DNA of 64,000 nt. It comes from Desulfosporosinus sp. FKB. GTDB lineage: Bacteria > Bacillota > Desulfitobacteriia > Desulfitobacteriales > Desulfitobacteriaceae. Shown here in pieces: positions 17,425 through 26,516 of the stretch. The translations under genes and the position numbers were made by a program. The stretch's first letter is position 1, and the number at the start of each line of letters is the position of its first letter. The notes under the pieces are model-generated. The model did not search any database. It was not told where the DNA came from and worked only from the letters and a program-made list of their open reading frames with translations. Location of the stretch: NCBI RefSeq assembly GCF_002196705.1, contig NZ_NADJ01000040.1:248001-312000 (forward strand). The letters run 5' to 3'.

Positions 17425-18747
17425 TTATAATTCGTTTTGCCACCGAAAATCACTAGGATAAATTAAATCTAATTTGAGTTCCCGCAAATATTTGCCATCA
17501 TTACGTTCTTCCATAACATTTGAGGAAATAACTACCTCTATATCAATACCTTTAAGAAAATCGATGTCTTTTACATTGAACTCCAAAAAGTCATAGCATT
17601 TGCTAAGATTATAAGTTTTAATGTGATTTCTATCTAAAACCTGTTTGACAGTTAAAATATCTTTACCGAATACCTTAGCAGATTTGTAATAATGATCTTT
17701 TCTCGATAAGTAATAATAACTTTCAACACGCTGCCCAAGGTTTTGTTGATAAATTTGTCCAGTCAGCTTATTTTCAAGCGAACAGTAATGAACTCCTAAC
17801 TTAAGATGTTGTTCAACCGCATATTCCAGCAGATCAAGACATTCTAATTCACTTCTATCTATCGGCAGACCTCCGGCATACCAATAATCGTACAGCACAT
17901 TAAAAGGTGGATTTTTAATTTCAAATCCTCTGCTGCGAAATTCCCCAGCATTATAGAAAGGATAGCAAAACTCCAATAAATTAATACCGTTAATGTCCAG
18001 ATCATTTAAGCGAGATAATAATTTTTTCATTTCCTCTAAAGTTCCCGGAATTATCGGCATCTCAACCATGACAACAGGAATATACGATTTAGCTAATGCG
18101 ATATAATCGAGAACCCGGCTGCGTACTTCTTCAGGATCTTCCAGCTTAAGACTAAAGCGAATTTCATTCAGTCCATTTTCTCGAAGTACTCCTAATAAAT
18201 CCGGATTGAGAAGATCCCCAGCTGTGTAGAGTCGCGTATAGACCTTAGGAAATAATTCTAGCGCTGTTTGGAAAAAGTTGACGACTTCGACTGGATAAAG
18301 CAGTGGTTCTCCCCCGGATAAAGCTAAGTGTGAAATTTTTATTCCTTGTTGGTGAATTTCCTGTAATTCTTGGACACAGTTTCTCAGATTCTGACGATAA
18401 TATTCATATCCCTCTTGGTTAGGATTAAAACAAAAATAGCATTGACGCGGGCACTGAAGAGAAAAAAACAGGGTTGTCGATCCCACTCCAGTCTTACAAT
18501 TCTCACAAGCAGGTGACAACCAATTAAGGAAAAGGCTTTTATCATCGTTACGGAAGACTACACCCAAATCTCGCAATCGTTCGATTTTATGACTTATCTC
18601 TTTTTCTTGATTAGAGCCTAATTTAACACCAGAGGCAGTAATTTGAGTCAGAAATCTTTTGTAGATATCGCGATAGATCTGTGCATAACGAAGCAGACTT
18701 GAATTCTTAATAATTACATCTTGTTCATTATAGAGATTAATAAGCAT
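17425..18747 (-). CDS. Radical SAM protein of unknown substrate
   Basis: About 440 residues. The cluster-binding motif CPRQCYFC (CX3CX2C) lies near residue 110, followed by HLALSGGEPLLYP, the GGE motif that binds S-adenosylmethionine, and a TIM-barrel-like region (VMVEMPIIPGT, LEFCYPF). A preceding CENCKTG pair of cysteines near residue 90 may bind another metal. The N-terminal 80 residues and the C-terminal 130 residues match nothing I know. There is no adjacent precursor peptide gene to suggest RiPP maturation. ATG at 18747 is chosen because AAAGG is 7 bases upstream; the frame opens further. The fold is certain, the reaction unknown. Confidence 0.8.
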   Translation of the reverse strand: MLINLYNEQDVIIKNSSLLRYAQIYRDIYKRFLTQITASGVKLGSNQEKEISHKIERLRDLGVVFRNDDKSLFLNWLSPACENCKTGVGSTTLFFSLQCPRQCYFCFNPNQEGYEYYRQNLRNCVQELQEIHQQGIKISHLALSGGEPLLYPVEVVNFFQTALELFPKVYTRLYTAGDLLNPDLLGVLRENGLNEIRFSLKLEDPEEVRSRVLDYIALAKSYIPVVMVEMPIIPGTLEEMKKLLSRLNDLDINGINLLEFCYPFYNAGEFRSRGFEIKNPPFNVLYDYWYAGGLPIDRSELECLDLLEYAVEQHLKLGVHYCSLENKLTGQIYQQNLGQRVESYYYLSRKDHYYKSAKVFGKDILTVKQVLDRNHIKTYNLSKCYDFLEFNVKDIDFLKGIDIEVVISSNVMEERNDGKYLRELKLDLIYPSDFRWQNEL

Positions 18748-18946
18748 TTCTTTACCTTTCTTGATACATAAGATCATGCCATTTATGAAAGCTTAGCTGA
18801 TACTCAGTTGTTAGCTGGACACTCTTATCTTCTAATTAAAACAGCTCCTAAATTTACACTTAAGCAACCAGAAACCCGTAGTGTCTTCAAAAGGGGATAG
18901 GTAAAAACTTATCTCTAAAAATCAAACATGAGTGCAAAAAGCCAAA

Positions 18947-18990
18947 GGCGTTCTCACTTCACTAGTATAGTGGAGTGGAGTGAGAACACC
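18947..18990 (-). terminator. Terminator of the dms operon
   Basis: GGCGTTCTCACT pairs with AGTGAGAACACC (one mismatch) and an inner CACTA/TAGTG stem extends it. On the minus strand CTTTGGCTTTTTGC follows. It lies 25 bases after the dmsC stop. Confidence 0.65.
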
Positions 18991-19013
18991 GATATTTAAT
19001 GATTAGCATCTCA

Positions 19014-19889
19014 TCACTTTAAGCCAATCATTATTGATACTGCGGATCCGTAAAATACATAGCGGCCTACAAATTCTCCGACTGCGATCAGAGCCAGTGA
19101 ACCGTAAACCCATTTCTGGATGGGTACCTTATTCCTAGTTTGTTTTAATGCATAGTAAAGCAAACCTGCTCCAACAAGAGATATAAGCCCTCTTAGAATT
19201 AAGGGGAATAGATAGCTTCCCGTAAGAAGCTGGGCTGAGGCCACTGAGGCCATATCACCGCTGTCAAGGCTGCGAATAAAAACTGGCAGATATATCAGAG
19301 GGAGAATAACCGCAGCCCCGGTTATTAAGCTGATTTTCTTTAAATGTGCTGCGACTTTTTCGGAAAGTTGCATCCCTTTTCCTCCATATATAACTAAGGC
19401 AACACATCCTGCACTTCCCAAAGCCAACGTAGCTCCAAAAAAGGCAACATACGTATCAGCATTCATCCAAGCTGGACGGACCGAATGGCTATAAATATTC
19501 GACATACTCAAAACAGCTGCCAAGCCAACCAGTGAAGTAATCCATCCTAAAGCACTGCTCGCCTTCTCCTTTTGAAAGGCTTGATAACTGATAAAGGATA
19601 AAACAAGAAACCCTCCGGCAGTTAAAATTTCACGACTAAGCCAGGATGTTTTCAAGTTAAGAATAGAGCGATAGGCTCCTGTTGGTGTTCCTAAGTGGAA
19701 GAGAGAAAGGACAAGGGCAACGACCATAATTCCCACAACCGCTTTGAAGCCTGGCTGGGTTAATTTTGCTGCCTCTTGAGGATTTTGCTTCAATAATAAA
19801 GAGCGAACCACCATTAACATCAGAAAACTTCCAATGGCCAATTGGCTAACGAGCGTAAACATCATCAAAGGCCATTCTTGAGCAAACAT
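19014..19889 (-). CDS. dmsC: DMSO-reductase-type membrane anchor subunit
   Basis: About 291 residues with eight or nine hydrophobic helices, the size and layout of DmsC, which anchors DmsAB and passes quinol electrons to it. An early conserved region (LSLFHLGTPTGAYRSILNLKTSWLSRE, around residues 60-90) holds the His and Lys/Trp-Ser features typical of DmsC. It follows dmsB by 35 bases and ends the torD-dmsABC unit. AAGGAGG precedes the ATG. Confidence 0.88.
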   Translation of the reverse strand: MFAQEWPLMMFTLVSQLAIGSFLMLMVVRSLLLKQNPQEAAKLTQPGFKAVVGIMVVALVLSLFHLGTPTGAYRSILNLKTSWLSREILTAGGFLVLSFISYQAFQKEKASSALGWITSLVGLAAVLSMSNIYSHSVRPAWMNADTYVAFFGATLALGSAGCVALVIYGGKGMQLSEKVAAHLKKISLITGAAVILPLIYLPVFIRSLDSGDMASVASAQLLTGSYLFPLILRGLISLVGAGLLYYALKQTRNKVPIQKWVYGSLALIAVGEFVGRYVFYGSAVSIMIGLK

Positions 19890-19924
19890 GAAATAGGCCT
19901 CCTTCCATAATTTTTAGTTCTTCG

Positions 19925-20476
19925 CTATTTCATCGCTTCTTTATTCGCCTTAATGGTTAACGATGGATGGGTTATACCAGAGTCAGGCAAGGGTTTAATA
20001 TCCGCATTATTTCCGTATTTTTTTCGCAGTTCCTCAATATCGCCGAATTGCAAAGCTCTCATCTGGCAAGCATCGACACAAGCAGGGTTTTGGCCCTTAT
20101 CAATGAGGTCAGCGCAAAAAGTGCACTTACCCACCTTACCCAACTTCTCTATATACTGTGGTTCTCCATACGGGCAAGACCATGTACAGAGTTTACAACC
20201 GATACATTTATCGCGGTCGTGCATAACAATGCCGTCCTTCTCTCTCTTATACAGAGCTCCGGTCGGACAGTTCTGGGTACACTTAGGCTGAGCACAATGG
20301 TTACAAGCAATTGAAAGGTTATATTCCCAAGGATTCGGGTATTTGCCGCCTTCAAAATTGTAAACCTTGCGGAAAAAAATTCCGGCATCGAGATCATTTT
20401 TATCTTTACAAGCAATCTGACAAACCTTGCAGCCAGAGCAAATTGTCATATCATAATAAAACCCGAGTTGCGCCAT
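19925..20476 (-). CDS. dmsB: DMSO-reductase-type iron-sulfur subunit
   Basis: About 183 residues, the size of DmsB-type subunits, with four Cys groups: CSGCKVCQIAC, CNHCAQPKCTQNCP, CIGCKLCTWSCP and CTFCADLIDKGQNPACVDAC. These predict four [4Fe-4S] clusters that carry electrons from the anchor to the molybdenum subunit. It lies 14 bases after dmsA. AAGGAAG precedes the ATG. Confidence 0.9.
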   Translation of the reverse strand: MAQLGFYYDMTICSGCKVCQIACKDKNDLDAGIFFRKVYNFEGGKYPNPWEYNLSIACNHCAQPKCTQNCPTGALYKREKDGIVMHDRDKCIGCKLCTWSCPYGEPQYIEKLGKVGKCTFCADLIDKGQNPACVDACQMRALQFGDIEELRKKYGNNADIKPLPDSGITHPSLTIKANKEAMK

Positions 20477-20490
20477 TATTTTTCACTTCC

Positions 20491-23046
20491 TTAGAAAATG
20501 ATTCGTTGAGGCCATTTAACATCCGGATCGAGAGGTTGGTTATATTTCTCGAGCTTCACATTGCAAGAATTAAAGCCAGTATGCCCTTGACCGGTTGGGA
20601 TATGTCCGTCAAGAATTCCCGTACAGCCGGCTTTATCAACTCCGGCTTGCTCATCCATTTCCACCCAGGCACCTTCGCCAAGCGCAACGACACCTGGCAT
20701 AATACGCTCAGTGACCATAGCCTGACGAATAACTGAGCCATGACGGCTGGTTACTTTGACAATATCATTATTTTTAATTCCTAGTTTTTGAGCGTCACTG
20801 GCATTGATTCTCAGTTCCTGAGGAAAGGCTTCCCGCAGCCAGAGTACATTATCTAAGGTCGAATGAGACCTCCGATAGTAATGAAGAGTAATGACTTGGA
20901 AAGGATAACCGTTCTTAGCACCATCTTCATAGCCCTCACGCGAAGGTTCGTACTTAGGTAAAGGTGATTTCGTCGTAAAACCTACTTTTTCAATGGCCTT
21001 AGCGAGAGAGTCACAATAAATCTCAAATTTTCCGCTTGGAGTTGCTAATTTCTTGCCAACCGGATCGCCAATAAAGTCCTCAAAACTTGTAAATTCCAAT
21101 TTGTCGCCGCGAGACCTCGGAATTTGATAAATCCCCTTTTCTTTGAACTCCTTATAGGAGATGCGTCCCGTTTGCGGGGTTCCTTTCGCTCCCAATTCCT
21201 TGATATCTTCCGCCGTCAAGGTGACTAACTTTTCATAACCCGTTCCGTCTGCCTTCATCACCTTAGCGCCAGCTATCTGGTTATACAGCATTTGCGCTTC
21301 AGACAACGGGTTGATCGCCTTCGTTGGATTAATCCCCAGCCTTTTAGCCAATTCCGTTGCAATCCACATATCACTTTTGGCTTCAAAAAGCGGCTTCATG
21401 ATTTGACGAAAATAAATAAGAATTTCACGATTCCCGGTAAGCAATCCCCCCAGACGCTCCCACTGCGAGGTAACCGGTAAAACAACATCTGAATACCGGG
21501 CGTCCGTCGATAAGAATAGGTTTTGCGCAAGGACGAATTCAACTTTACGGTGTGCCTCAATACCCCGTGTGGTCCCCGCTCTCTGGTTCAAGGTATTCCC
21601 AAACCAATTCCAAACCATTTGGATATTGATATTTTTCTGGACACCTTTACTTGCAGTATATTTACCTGTGAAAACGGCGTTCCACATTTCACCACTATTA
21701 ATTTTACTTTTCGCTAGAGGATTGGGAATCGCAGGCAAGCCGCTGGCCCCAGGTTGTACTAACACCGGTCCGGCATTTGTTGCCCGATTGTGCATATTAG
21801 GGCTAACTCCTGCACCAGGTTTGCCAACATTACCTGTCATAAAGGCAAGGGTCATTATCGCATGGGGAAAATGCTCTCCATTGTTTATGCGGGCGGGTGC
21901 TCCACCAGTAATAATAGCTGCAGGTTTTGTCGTTGCATATTCCTGAGCAAGTTGACGGATCTTATCCGCACTTACACCACAAATCTTGGCTGCCCACTCC
22001 GGTGTTTTCGGGGTTCCATCAAAAGTACCCAAAACATAATCTTTAAAGTTATCCTTGGGATCTGCCCCATCCGGCATATGATCTGCATCAAAGCCCACAC
22101 AATAAGTATCCAAAAAGTCTATATCCAGTAAATTATTCGTTAAAATATGATGGGCCATCCCCAGAACTAATGTTGTATCAGTAGCCGGGTGAATCGGTAT
22201 CCATTCATCTGCCATAACTCTCGCTGTTTCAGAATGGACAGGATCAATCAAAATAAATTTGGCTCCTGCCTTTTTGGCCTGTAGATAATTAAACGTTGGC
22301 GTTCCCTGACTGGACTGAGCAGGGTTTGCACCCCAAAGAAAAATCAGTTTTGAATCGCGCAATCTGAAGCGATCGTTGCCGGCCATCGATCCATTATCGG
22401 TTGTGATGCCCGTGACCTTTTGCCATACTACAGGCCAGGCTCCCCAAGAAACATCTCCCCAACGAGTTGTACAGCCGCCATAGGCACTCATGAGCCGAAT
22501 AGGTTCCATGTCCCCTCCTGAACCGCCAGGGGGTAAAAAGAAACTGGCATTACCATATTTTTCTTTAATTCGTTTAATCTCACTAGCAACGATATCCAGG
22601 GCTTCGTCCCAAGAGATACGCACCCACTCATCTTTTCCGCGAAGTTCTTTTTTGCCGCCTCCCGGTTCCCAATTTTTCCGTTTCATCGGATATTTGAGGC
22701 GATCGGCGCCCAGTACCATCTTGCGATGAGAACGACCGCGTGCACATCCTCTTTGTTGAGGGTAATCCGGACTGTCCTCATGGGTATCGTCCGTCTTTTG
22801 ACGAACGACAACTCCATCCGCAACATAAGCCTTGTTTAAACAGCGTCCTCCACAATTATGCCAACAAGCAGCAGTAATCCACTCACCCTCCTTATCAGCT
22901 AACTCTGCAACACTTGAATCCACTTTTTGCAGCCCGCAGCCCGGCAGGGTTACAGCTGCTGCAGCTCCGGCAGCCAATGTTGCCGTTGCACCGAGAAAGG
23001 ACCTTCTGCTCATTATGTGGCTTTTTGCCTTCTCGATTAAACTCAT
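20491..23046 (-). CDS. dmsA: DMSO-reductase-family molybdopterin oxidoreductase, Tat-exported
   Basis: About 851 residues. The N-terminus has a twin-arginine signal (SRRSFLGATATLAAGAAAA) followed by a Cys-containing LPGC, so it is exported folded. The [4Fe-4S] ligands are CWHNCGGRC and the later RGCARG. The region GGCTTRWGDVSWG likely provides the Ser Mo ligand typical of DMSO reductase-type enzymes. Molybdopterin-binding stretches (FLWGANPAQS, ILIDPVHS, TGGAPARINNG) are evident. ATG at 23046 is preferred over an upstream GTG. Substrate (DMSO, TMAO, another S- or N-oxide, or another oxyanion) cannot be read from sequence. Partner genes dmsB, dmsC and torD are adjacent. Confidence 0.9.
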   Translation of the reverse strand: MSLIEKAKSHIMSRRSFLGATATLAAGAAAAVTLPGCGLQKVDSSVAELADKEGEWITAACWHNCGGRCLNKAYVADGVVVRQKTDDTHEDSPDYPQQRGCARGRSHRKMVLGADRLKYPMKRKNWEPGGGKKELRGKDEWVRISWDEALDIVASEIKRIKEKYGNASFFLPPGGSGGDMEPIRLMSAYGGCTTRWGDVSWGAWPVVWQKVTGITTDNGSMAGNDRFRLRDSKLIFLWGANPAQSSQGTPTFNYLQAKKAGAKFILIDPVHSETARVMADEWIPIHPATDTTLVLGMAHHILTNNLLDIDFLDTYCVGFDADHMPDGADPKDNFKDYVLGTFDGTPKTPEWAAKICGVSADKIRQLAQEYATTKPAAIITGGAPARINNGEHFPHAIMTLAFMTGNVGKPGAGVSPNMHNRATNAGPVLVQPGASGLPAIPNPLAKSKINSGEMWNAVFTGKYTASKGVQKNINIQMVWNWFGNTLNQRAGTTRGIEAHRKVEFVLAQNLFLSTDARYSDVVLPVTSQWERLGGLLTGNREILIYFRQIMKPLFEAKSDMWIATELAKRLGINPTKAINPLSEAQMLYNQIAGAKVMKADGTGYEKLVTLTAEDIKELGAKGTPQTGRISYKEFKEKGIYQIPRSRGDKLEFTSFEDFIGDPVGKKLATPSGKFEIYCDSLAKAIEKVGFTTKSPLPKYEPSREGYEDGAKNGYPFQVITLHYYRRSHSTLDNVLWLREAFPQELRINASDAQKLGIKNNDIVKVTSRHGSVIRQAMVTERIMPGVVALGEGAWVEMDEQAGVDKAGCTGILDGHIPTGQGHTGFNSCNVKLEKYNQPLDPDVKWPQRIIF

Positions 23047-23076
23047 ATTTTCCACCCCCACGAATTGTAAGAAATA

Positions 23077-23769
23077 CTAAGAATTTATTGTTAAAAGCTC
23101 GAGAAGAGCTTCTAGATCAAGAGTTAAGAAGCCTTGAAGAATTTTGCCCATTCCCTGATAGAAATCCGTCTCGGCGTGCTGGATCATGTCTTGACTGAAC
23201 TTTGGAACCCATTGCAAAAGATGCTCTTCTAAAAAAGACTTTTGATCTATCAAGAGTTGTCTGAGATCAACGCCATTTTGATCGTTATCCTCTAAACATA
23301 GTTCACTGAGCCGGAACATAAAATCCAACTCTAGTCCTAAGTGATCATCTGCCTCATGACCAAACTCTACAGGAAGAAACGAATACTTTAGATAAGCCTT
23401 CCTAACGGCTAGCGTCTCCTTCTGAAAGAGCAAACGCTCCTCGTTTAAATAAGTGGATTCCCAGGGCGGAGAAGGTAATTGATACGGACCGATAAAAAGC
23501 CGAGTGTATTCCCAATGCAAATCATTGCAAACAGTTTCGCTCTGTATATCGTTTTTAGAAAGGTAGTCTTTTATTTGTTGAACACCTTCTAAAATCATTC
23601 CACTTTCACTTGCCAAAGGAAAATCCGGTGCGATCATGCTATTTTTCACAAATACAAGGAAATCTTTTGTAGGTTCCATTAAGAAAGTACGGCGCAGAAA
23701 ATCGTAGTAAAAAAGACGCAACTCCAGTAATGGAGTCACTCGACTTGATGCATGATTCACTTTTGTCAT
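23077..23769 (-). CDS. TorD/DmsD-family molybdoenzyme chaperone
   Basis: About 230 residues, helical and soluble. The family motifs EYTRLFIGPYQLPSPPWESTY and EADDHLGLELDFM are present near the middle. TorD-like proteins bind the Tat signal of the molybdoenzyme precursor and protect it until the cofactor is inserted. It is the first gene of the unit, 30 bases before dmsA, which fits that role. CTAAGGAG precedes the ATG. Confidence 0.9.
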   Translation of the reverse strand: MTKVNHASSRVTPLLELRLFYYDFLRRTFLMEPTKDFLVFVKNSMIAPDFPLASESGMILEGVQQIKDYLSKNDIQSETVCNDLHWEYTRLFIGPYQLPSPPWESTYLNEERLLFQKETLAVRKAYLKYSFLPVEFGHEADDHLGLELDFMFRLSELCLEDNDQNGVDLRQLLIDQKSFLEEHLLQWVPKFSQDMIQHAETDFYQGMGKILQGFLTLDLEALLELLTINS

Positions 23770-23793
23770 AGTTTTACTCCTTAGTGTATAGCC

Positions 23794-23825
23794 ACTTACT
23801 AATACCTAGTTTCACATTAGTAAGT
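23794..23825 (-). promoter_or_regulatory. Inverted repeat in torD leader
   Basis: ACTTACTAAT and ATTAGTAAGT form a perfect 10-base inverted repeat with a 12-base spacer, 25 bases before the torD start. It could be a leader hairpin or a binding site for a dimeric regulator. Confidence 0.4.
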
Positions 23826-23873
23826 TAGTCAAATTGATGGGATTGCTGTATATTGTCTAATTGATTACCTGTT

Positions 23874-23888
23874 AGTTGTCATACAACT
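23874..23888. promoter_or_regulatory. Probable GntR (FadR-type) operator upstream of torD
   Basis: AGTTGTCATACAACT is a perfect palindrome with 6-base arms. The core TTGTNNNACAA fits the GT(N)AC-type boxes bound by FadR-subfamily GntR proteins. It lies 105 bases before torD, between torD and a FadR-type regulator gene on the same strand. Confidence 0.55.
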
Positions 23889-23962
23889 GACCAAGCACTA
23901 TCTTATCAGTTTTTTCTATGAAGTCAATAGAAACTTAGGATATAACGCATCGCCCCTTACTG

Positions 23963-24697
23963 TTAGCGAATCATTGAAGCCTCTTGTTCTGCATTCCTGA
24001 ACATTTCAAGTTTAGCATCGATCATATCGACATAAGCCTTAAGGGCCAGCTCGAGGTTCCTCGTCTTGAGACCATTAAGAATGTTATAATGCTCATCTTC
24101 CTCTGTCGCCTTGGGTACTCCATCAACTTCCCAACTTTTTTGAACGGTCGATTCATAATGCGCCAGCAAAAGGTTGCCCATGAGGTGAAAGGTGCTGATA
24201 AACAGACTGTTTTCGGATAAACGAAAAAGCCATTCATGAAATTGTCTATCCAGATAAAAATACTCCTCAAGATCCGATTTTTCAGAGGCCTGGCACATTT
24301 TTATATAGATTTGCTCCAAGTGGTGAATTCCTTCTTCACTGGCCCGTTGAAAGGCAAGACGTATGACTTCCGTTTCCAAAGCCTTTCTAAACTCTAAGAT
24401 CTCGATCTGGTTATGCGGTTTCATCATGATGGGGGCAAGTTCGGTTAAATAAACACTGGGTGTAAATTCCTTAACAAAAGTCCCTTCCCCCACCTTGGCT
24501 TCCAGTAACCCGAGGGTAATCATTTTCTGAATGGCAACGCGAACCGATACTCGGCTTACGCCAAATAATTCGGCAAGTTGGTTTTCTGAAGGGATTTTAT
24601 CCCCCGGCACCCATCGTTCATTTACAACATTTTCCTTCAATTGATTATAAACTAGTTCTGACACACTATCTTTAGAAATCTTCGTGATATTGTTCAT
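23963..24697 (-). CDS. GntR-family transcriptional regulator (FadR subfamily)
   Basis: About 244 residues. The winged-helix domain fills the first 75 residues with the GntR signature (PSENQLAELFGVSRVSVRVAIQKMITLGLLE), followed by an all-helical FCD effector domain with likely metal-binding residues (LDRQFHEWLF and a later HLMGNLL / EHYNILNGL). FCD regulators respond to small organic acids or acyl compounds. It lies directly upstream of torD-dmsABC and downstream of an MFS carrier gene, so either could be a target. A palindrome with the FadR-type core sits in the torD leader. Confidence 0.88.
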   Translation of the reverse strand: MNNITKISKDSVSELVYNQLKENVVNERWVPGDKIPSENQLAELFGVSRVSVRVAIQKMITLGLLEAKVGEGTFVKEFTPSVYLTELAPIMMKPHNQIEILEFRKALETEVIRLAFQRASEEGIHHLEQIYIKMCQASEKSDLEEYFYLDRQFHEWLFRLSENSLFISTFHLMGNLLLAHYESTVQKSWEVDGVPKATEEDEHYNILNGLKTRNLELALKAYVDMIDAKLEMFRNAEQEASMIR

Positions 24698-24810
24698 TCG
24701 TTTACCTACTTTTACAAGATTAAAGAAAACTCATTATTACACATTTCTAGAGCTTCTGTTAAACAAGCCCATCTACTTTCCATCATAGCATTCTGTGGGA
24801 TCCTGTCAAT

Positions 24811-26103
24811 TTATTCATTGGCAGTGTTTGTTGATTTCCGCTCATTAAGTTTTAGAATCAAAGTAAGTAAGAAAGCTGCCAAGCTGCAGGCAATCAAAAA
24901 TCCCAGGACACCATTAATGCCCATCGAAGAACCGTTAATGATGCCAACCAGCTTATTGCCGAGGAATCCTCCGATGCTTGATGATGAATTAATAATTGCT
25001 ACCCCCACCGCTGCCCCTTCTGTAGTGAGGAACGTGGCAGGAACGGACCAGAAGGGGCCGTAGAAGCAAGCATTACCCATTCCGTTCAAAACTACACCCA
25101 AAATTTTTATTGCTACACTCGAGGAAGTTCCTGCGAGTGCCAGCCCCGTAGCTGAAACAAGCATTGGGATCGCAATATGGTACTTTCGTTCTTTCATGCG
25201 ATCGGAATGGAGTGCCCATAAAGGCATGGCAATGGCACCAGCAATTCCGGGAAGCATCATGATAAATCCAATATCTGTATTAGAAAAGGTAGTTGAAAAT
25301 TCTTTGACTAAGGTGGGCATCCAAAAAGAGACGCTTTGGAACATCATTTGAATCGTAATGTGAATTGCAACAAGATGCCACACTCTGAAATGGGCAAAGA
25401 CCTTGGCTGCTGAGTATGGCTGAACTCGGTTTTGGTGTCGTTCCGCTTGTATTGCCTGAGTTAACCATTTCTTCTCGTCGGAGGTAAGCCACTTCGCATC
25501 TTCCGGTTTGTTCGTCATATAAAAATAAGTCAAAACACCTAGAAGAACGGCAGGAATTCCTTCAATAACAAACAGCCACCTCCACCCCGCATAACCCAAC
25601 CAGTGGATATGATCCAGGACATAAGTAGCCAGAGGAGCCCCAACAATATTGGAAATAGGACTCGCCACCATGAACAGTGACGTAGCCCAAGCCCTTTCTT
25701 TTGCAGGAAACCAATAGGTAAAATAGTATATGATTCCCGGGAAAAAACCGGCCTCGGCCATACCCAGCAAAAAGCGAAGAAGATAAACATGGGTAAAATT
25801 CTGAGCAAAAAAAGTTAAGGAGGTAATCATTCCCCAGGTAACCATGATCCGTGCAATCCATTTGTTGGTTCCGATTCGGTGGAGAAGAATATTGCTAGGA
25901 ACCTCGAAAATCAAAAATGTTATAAAATAAGCAGCCGAGAGCGATCCATAGGCTGCCGAAGAAATATGCAGCGCTTTATTCATTTCCAGGGCCGCAAATC
26001 CCAGATTTACACGATCTATGATATTAACGATATATAGAATAAAGGCAAACGGCAAAATTTTATGTTTAACCTTGGTCAATGTTTGTTTCGCTATATCTGA
26101 CAA
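24811..26103 (-). CDS. MFS transporter, ACS (anion:cation symporter) family
   Basis: About 430 residues with 12 predicted helices. N-terminal NIIDRVNLGFAALEMNK and the RFLLGMAEAGFFPGIIYYFTYWFP stretch are the signature of the ACS family, which imports organic anions such as hexuronates, phthalate, tartrate or allantoate. It starts with TTG behind GGGAG. It shares the strand with the GntR gene 113 bases downstream; the FCD regulator might sense the imported acid. Substrate not determinable. Confidence 0.86.
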   Translation of the reverse strand: MSDIAKQTLTKVKHKILPFAFILYIVNIIDRVNLGFAALEMNKALHISSAAYGSLSAAYFITFLIFEVPSNILLHRIGTNKWIARIMVTWGMITSLTFFAQNFTHVYLLRFLLGMAEAGFFPGIIYYFTYWFPAKERAWATSLFMVASPISNIVGAPLATYVLDHIHWLGYAGWRWLFVIEGIPAVLLGVLTYFYMTNKPEDAKWLTSDEKKWLTQAIQAERHQNRVQPYSAAKVFAHFRVWHLVAIHITIQMMFQSVSFWMPTLVKEFSTTFSNTDIGFIMMLPGIAGAIAMPLWALHSDRMKERKYHIAIPMLVSATGLALAGTSSSVAIKILGVVLNGMGNACFYGPFWSVPATFLTTEGAAVGVAIINSSSSIGGFLGNKLVGIINGSSMGINGVLGFLIACSLAAFLLTLILKLNERKSTNTANE

Positions 26104-26516
26104 AATAAATTTTCTCCCTTGTTATGTGTTGATACCAAAGTTTTTTATTCAGTCGAACTTATTGACGAACGCCCTACTTATCCTGTATTAGTGTACTTTA
26201 AGACGTGCCACAATACAAGCAATCACTAAGGTCATTGGCAGTTAGGTTTACCGTACTGGTTATATTGAACATAGCATCGTTGATTATATCATTGCAAATT
26301 TATACTGACAGTTGACTATAAACTTTATGAAAGGCTAGTATTCCTAAATACAAGGAATCAATAATAATAGGGTATTATTTCTTATAATCACTTAGAAATA
26401 ATACCCTCACTATATTTCATGCTAAACGCCTCAAAGTCATGGTAAGTGTTCTGGTTTTATTATACGGTTATCCTCTTGCTATCTTGTATTTTTTGTTTAA
26501 ACCTTATCAGCATGAA
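26104..26516. other. Intergenic region, 413 bases
   Basis: This holds the terminator hairpin at 26370-26406 and must contain the promoter of the MFS gene. I found no ORF, palindromic-element copy or recognisable RNA in it. Confidence 0.5.
26370..26406 (-). terminator. GGGTAY-family hairpin ending the peptide operon
   Basis: GGGTATTATTTCT pairs perfectly with AGAAATAATACCC, 13 pairs around an 11-base loop. It lies 110 bases after the stop of the M29 peptidase gene, the last gene of the operon that starts at dppB. Confidence 0.6.
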
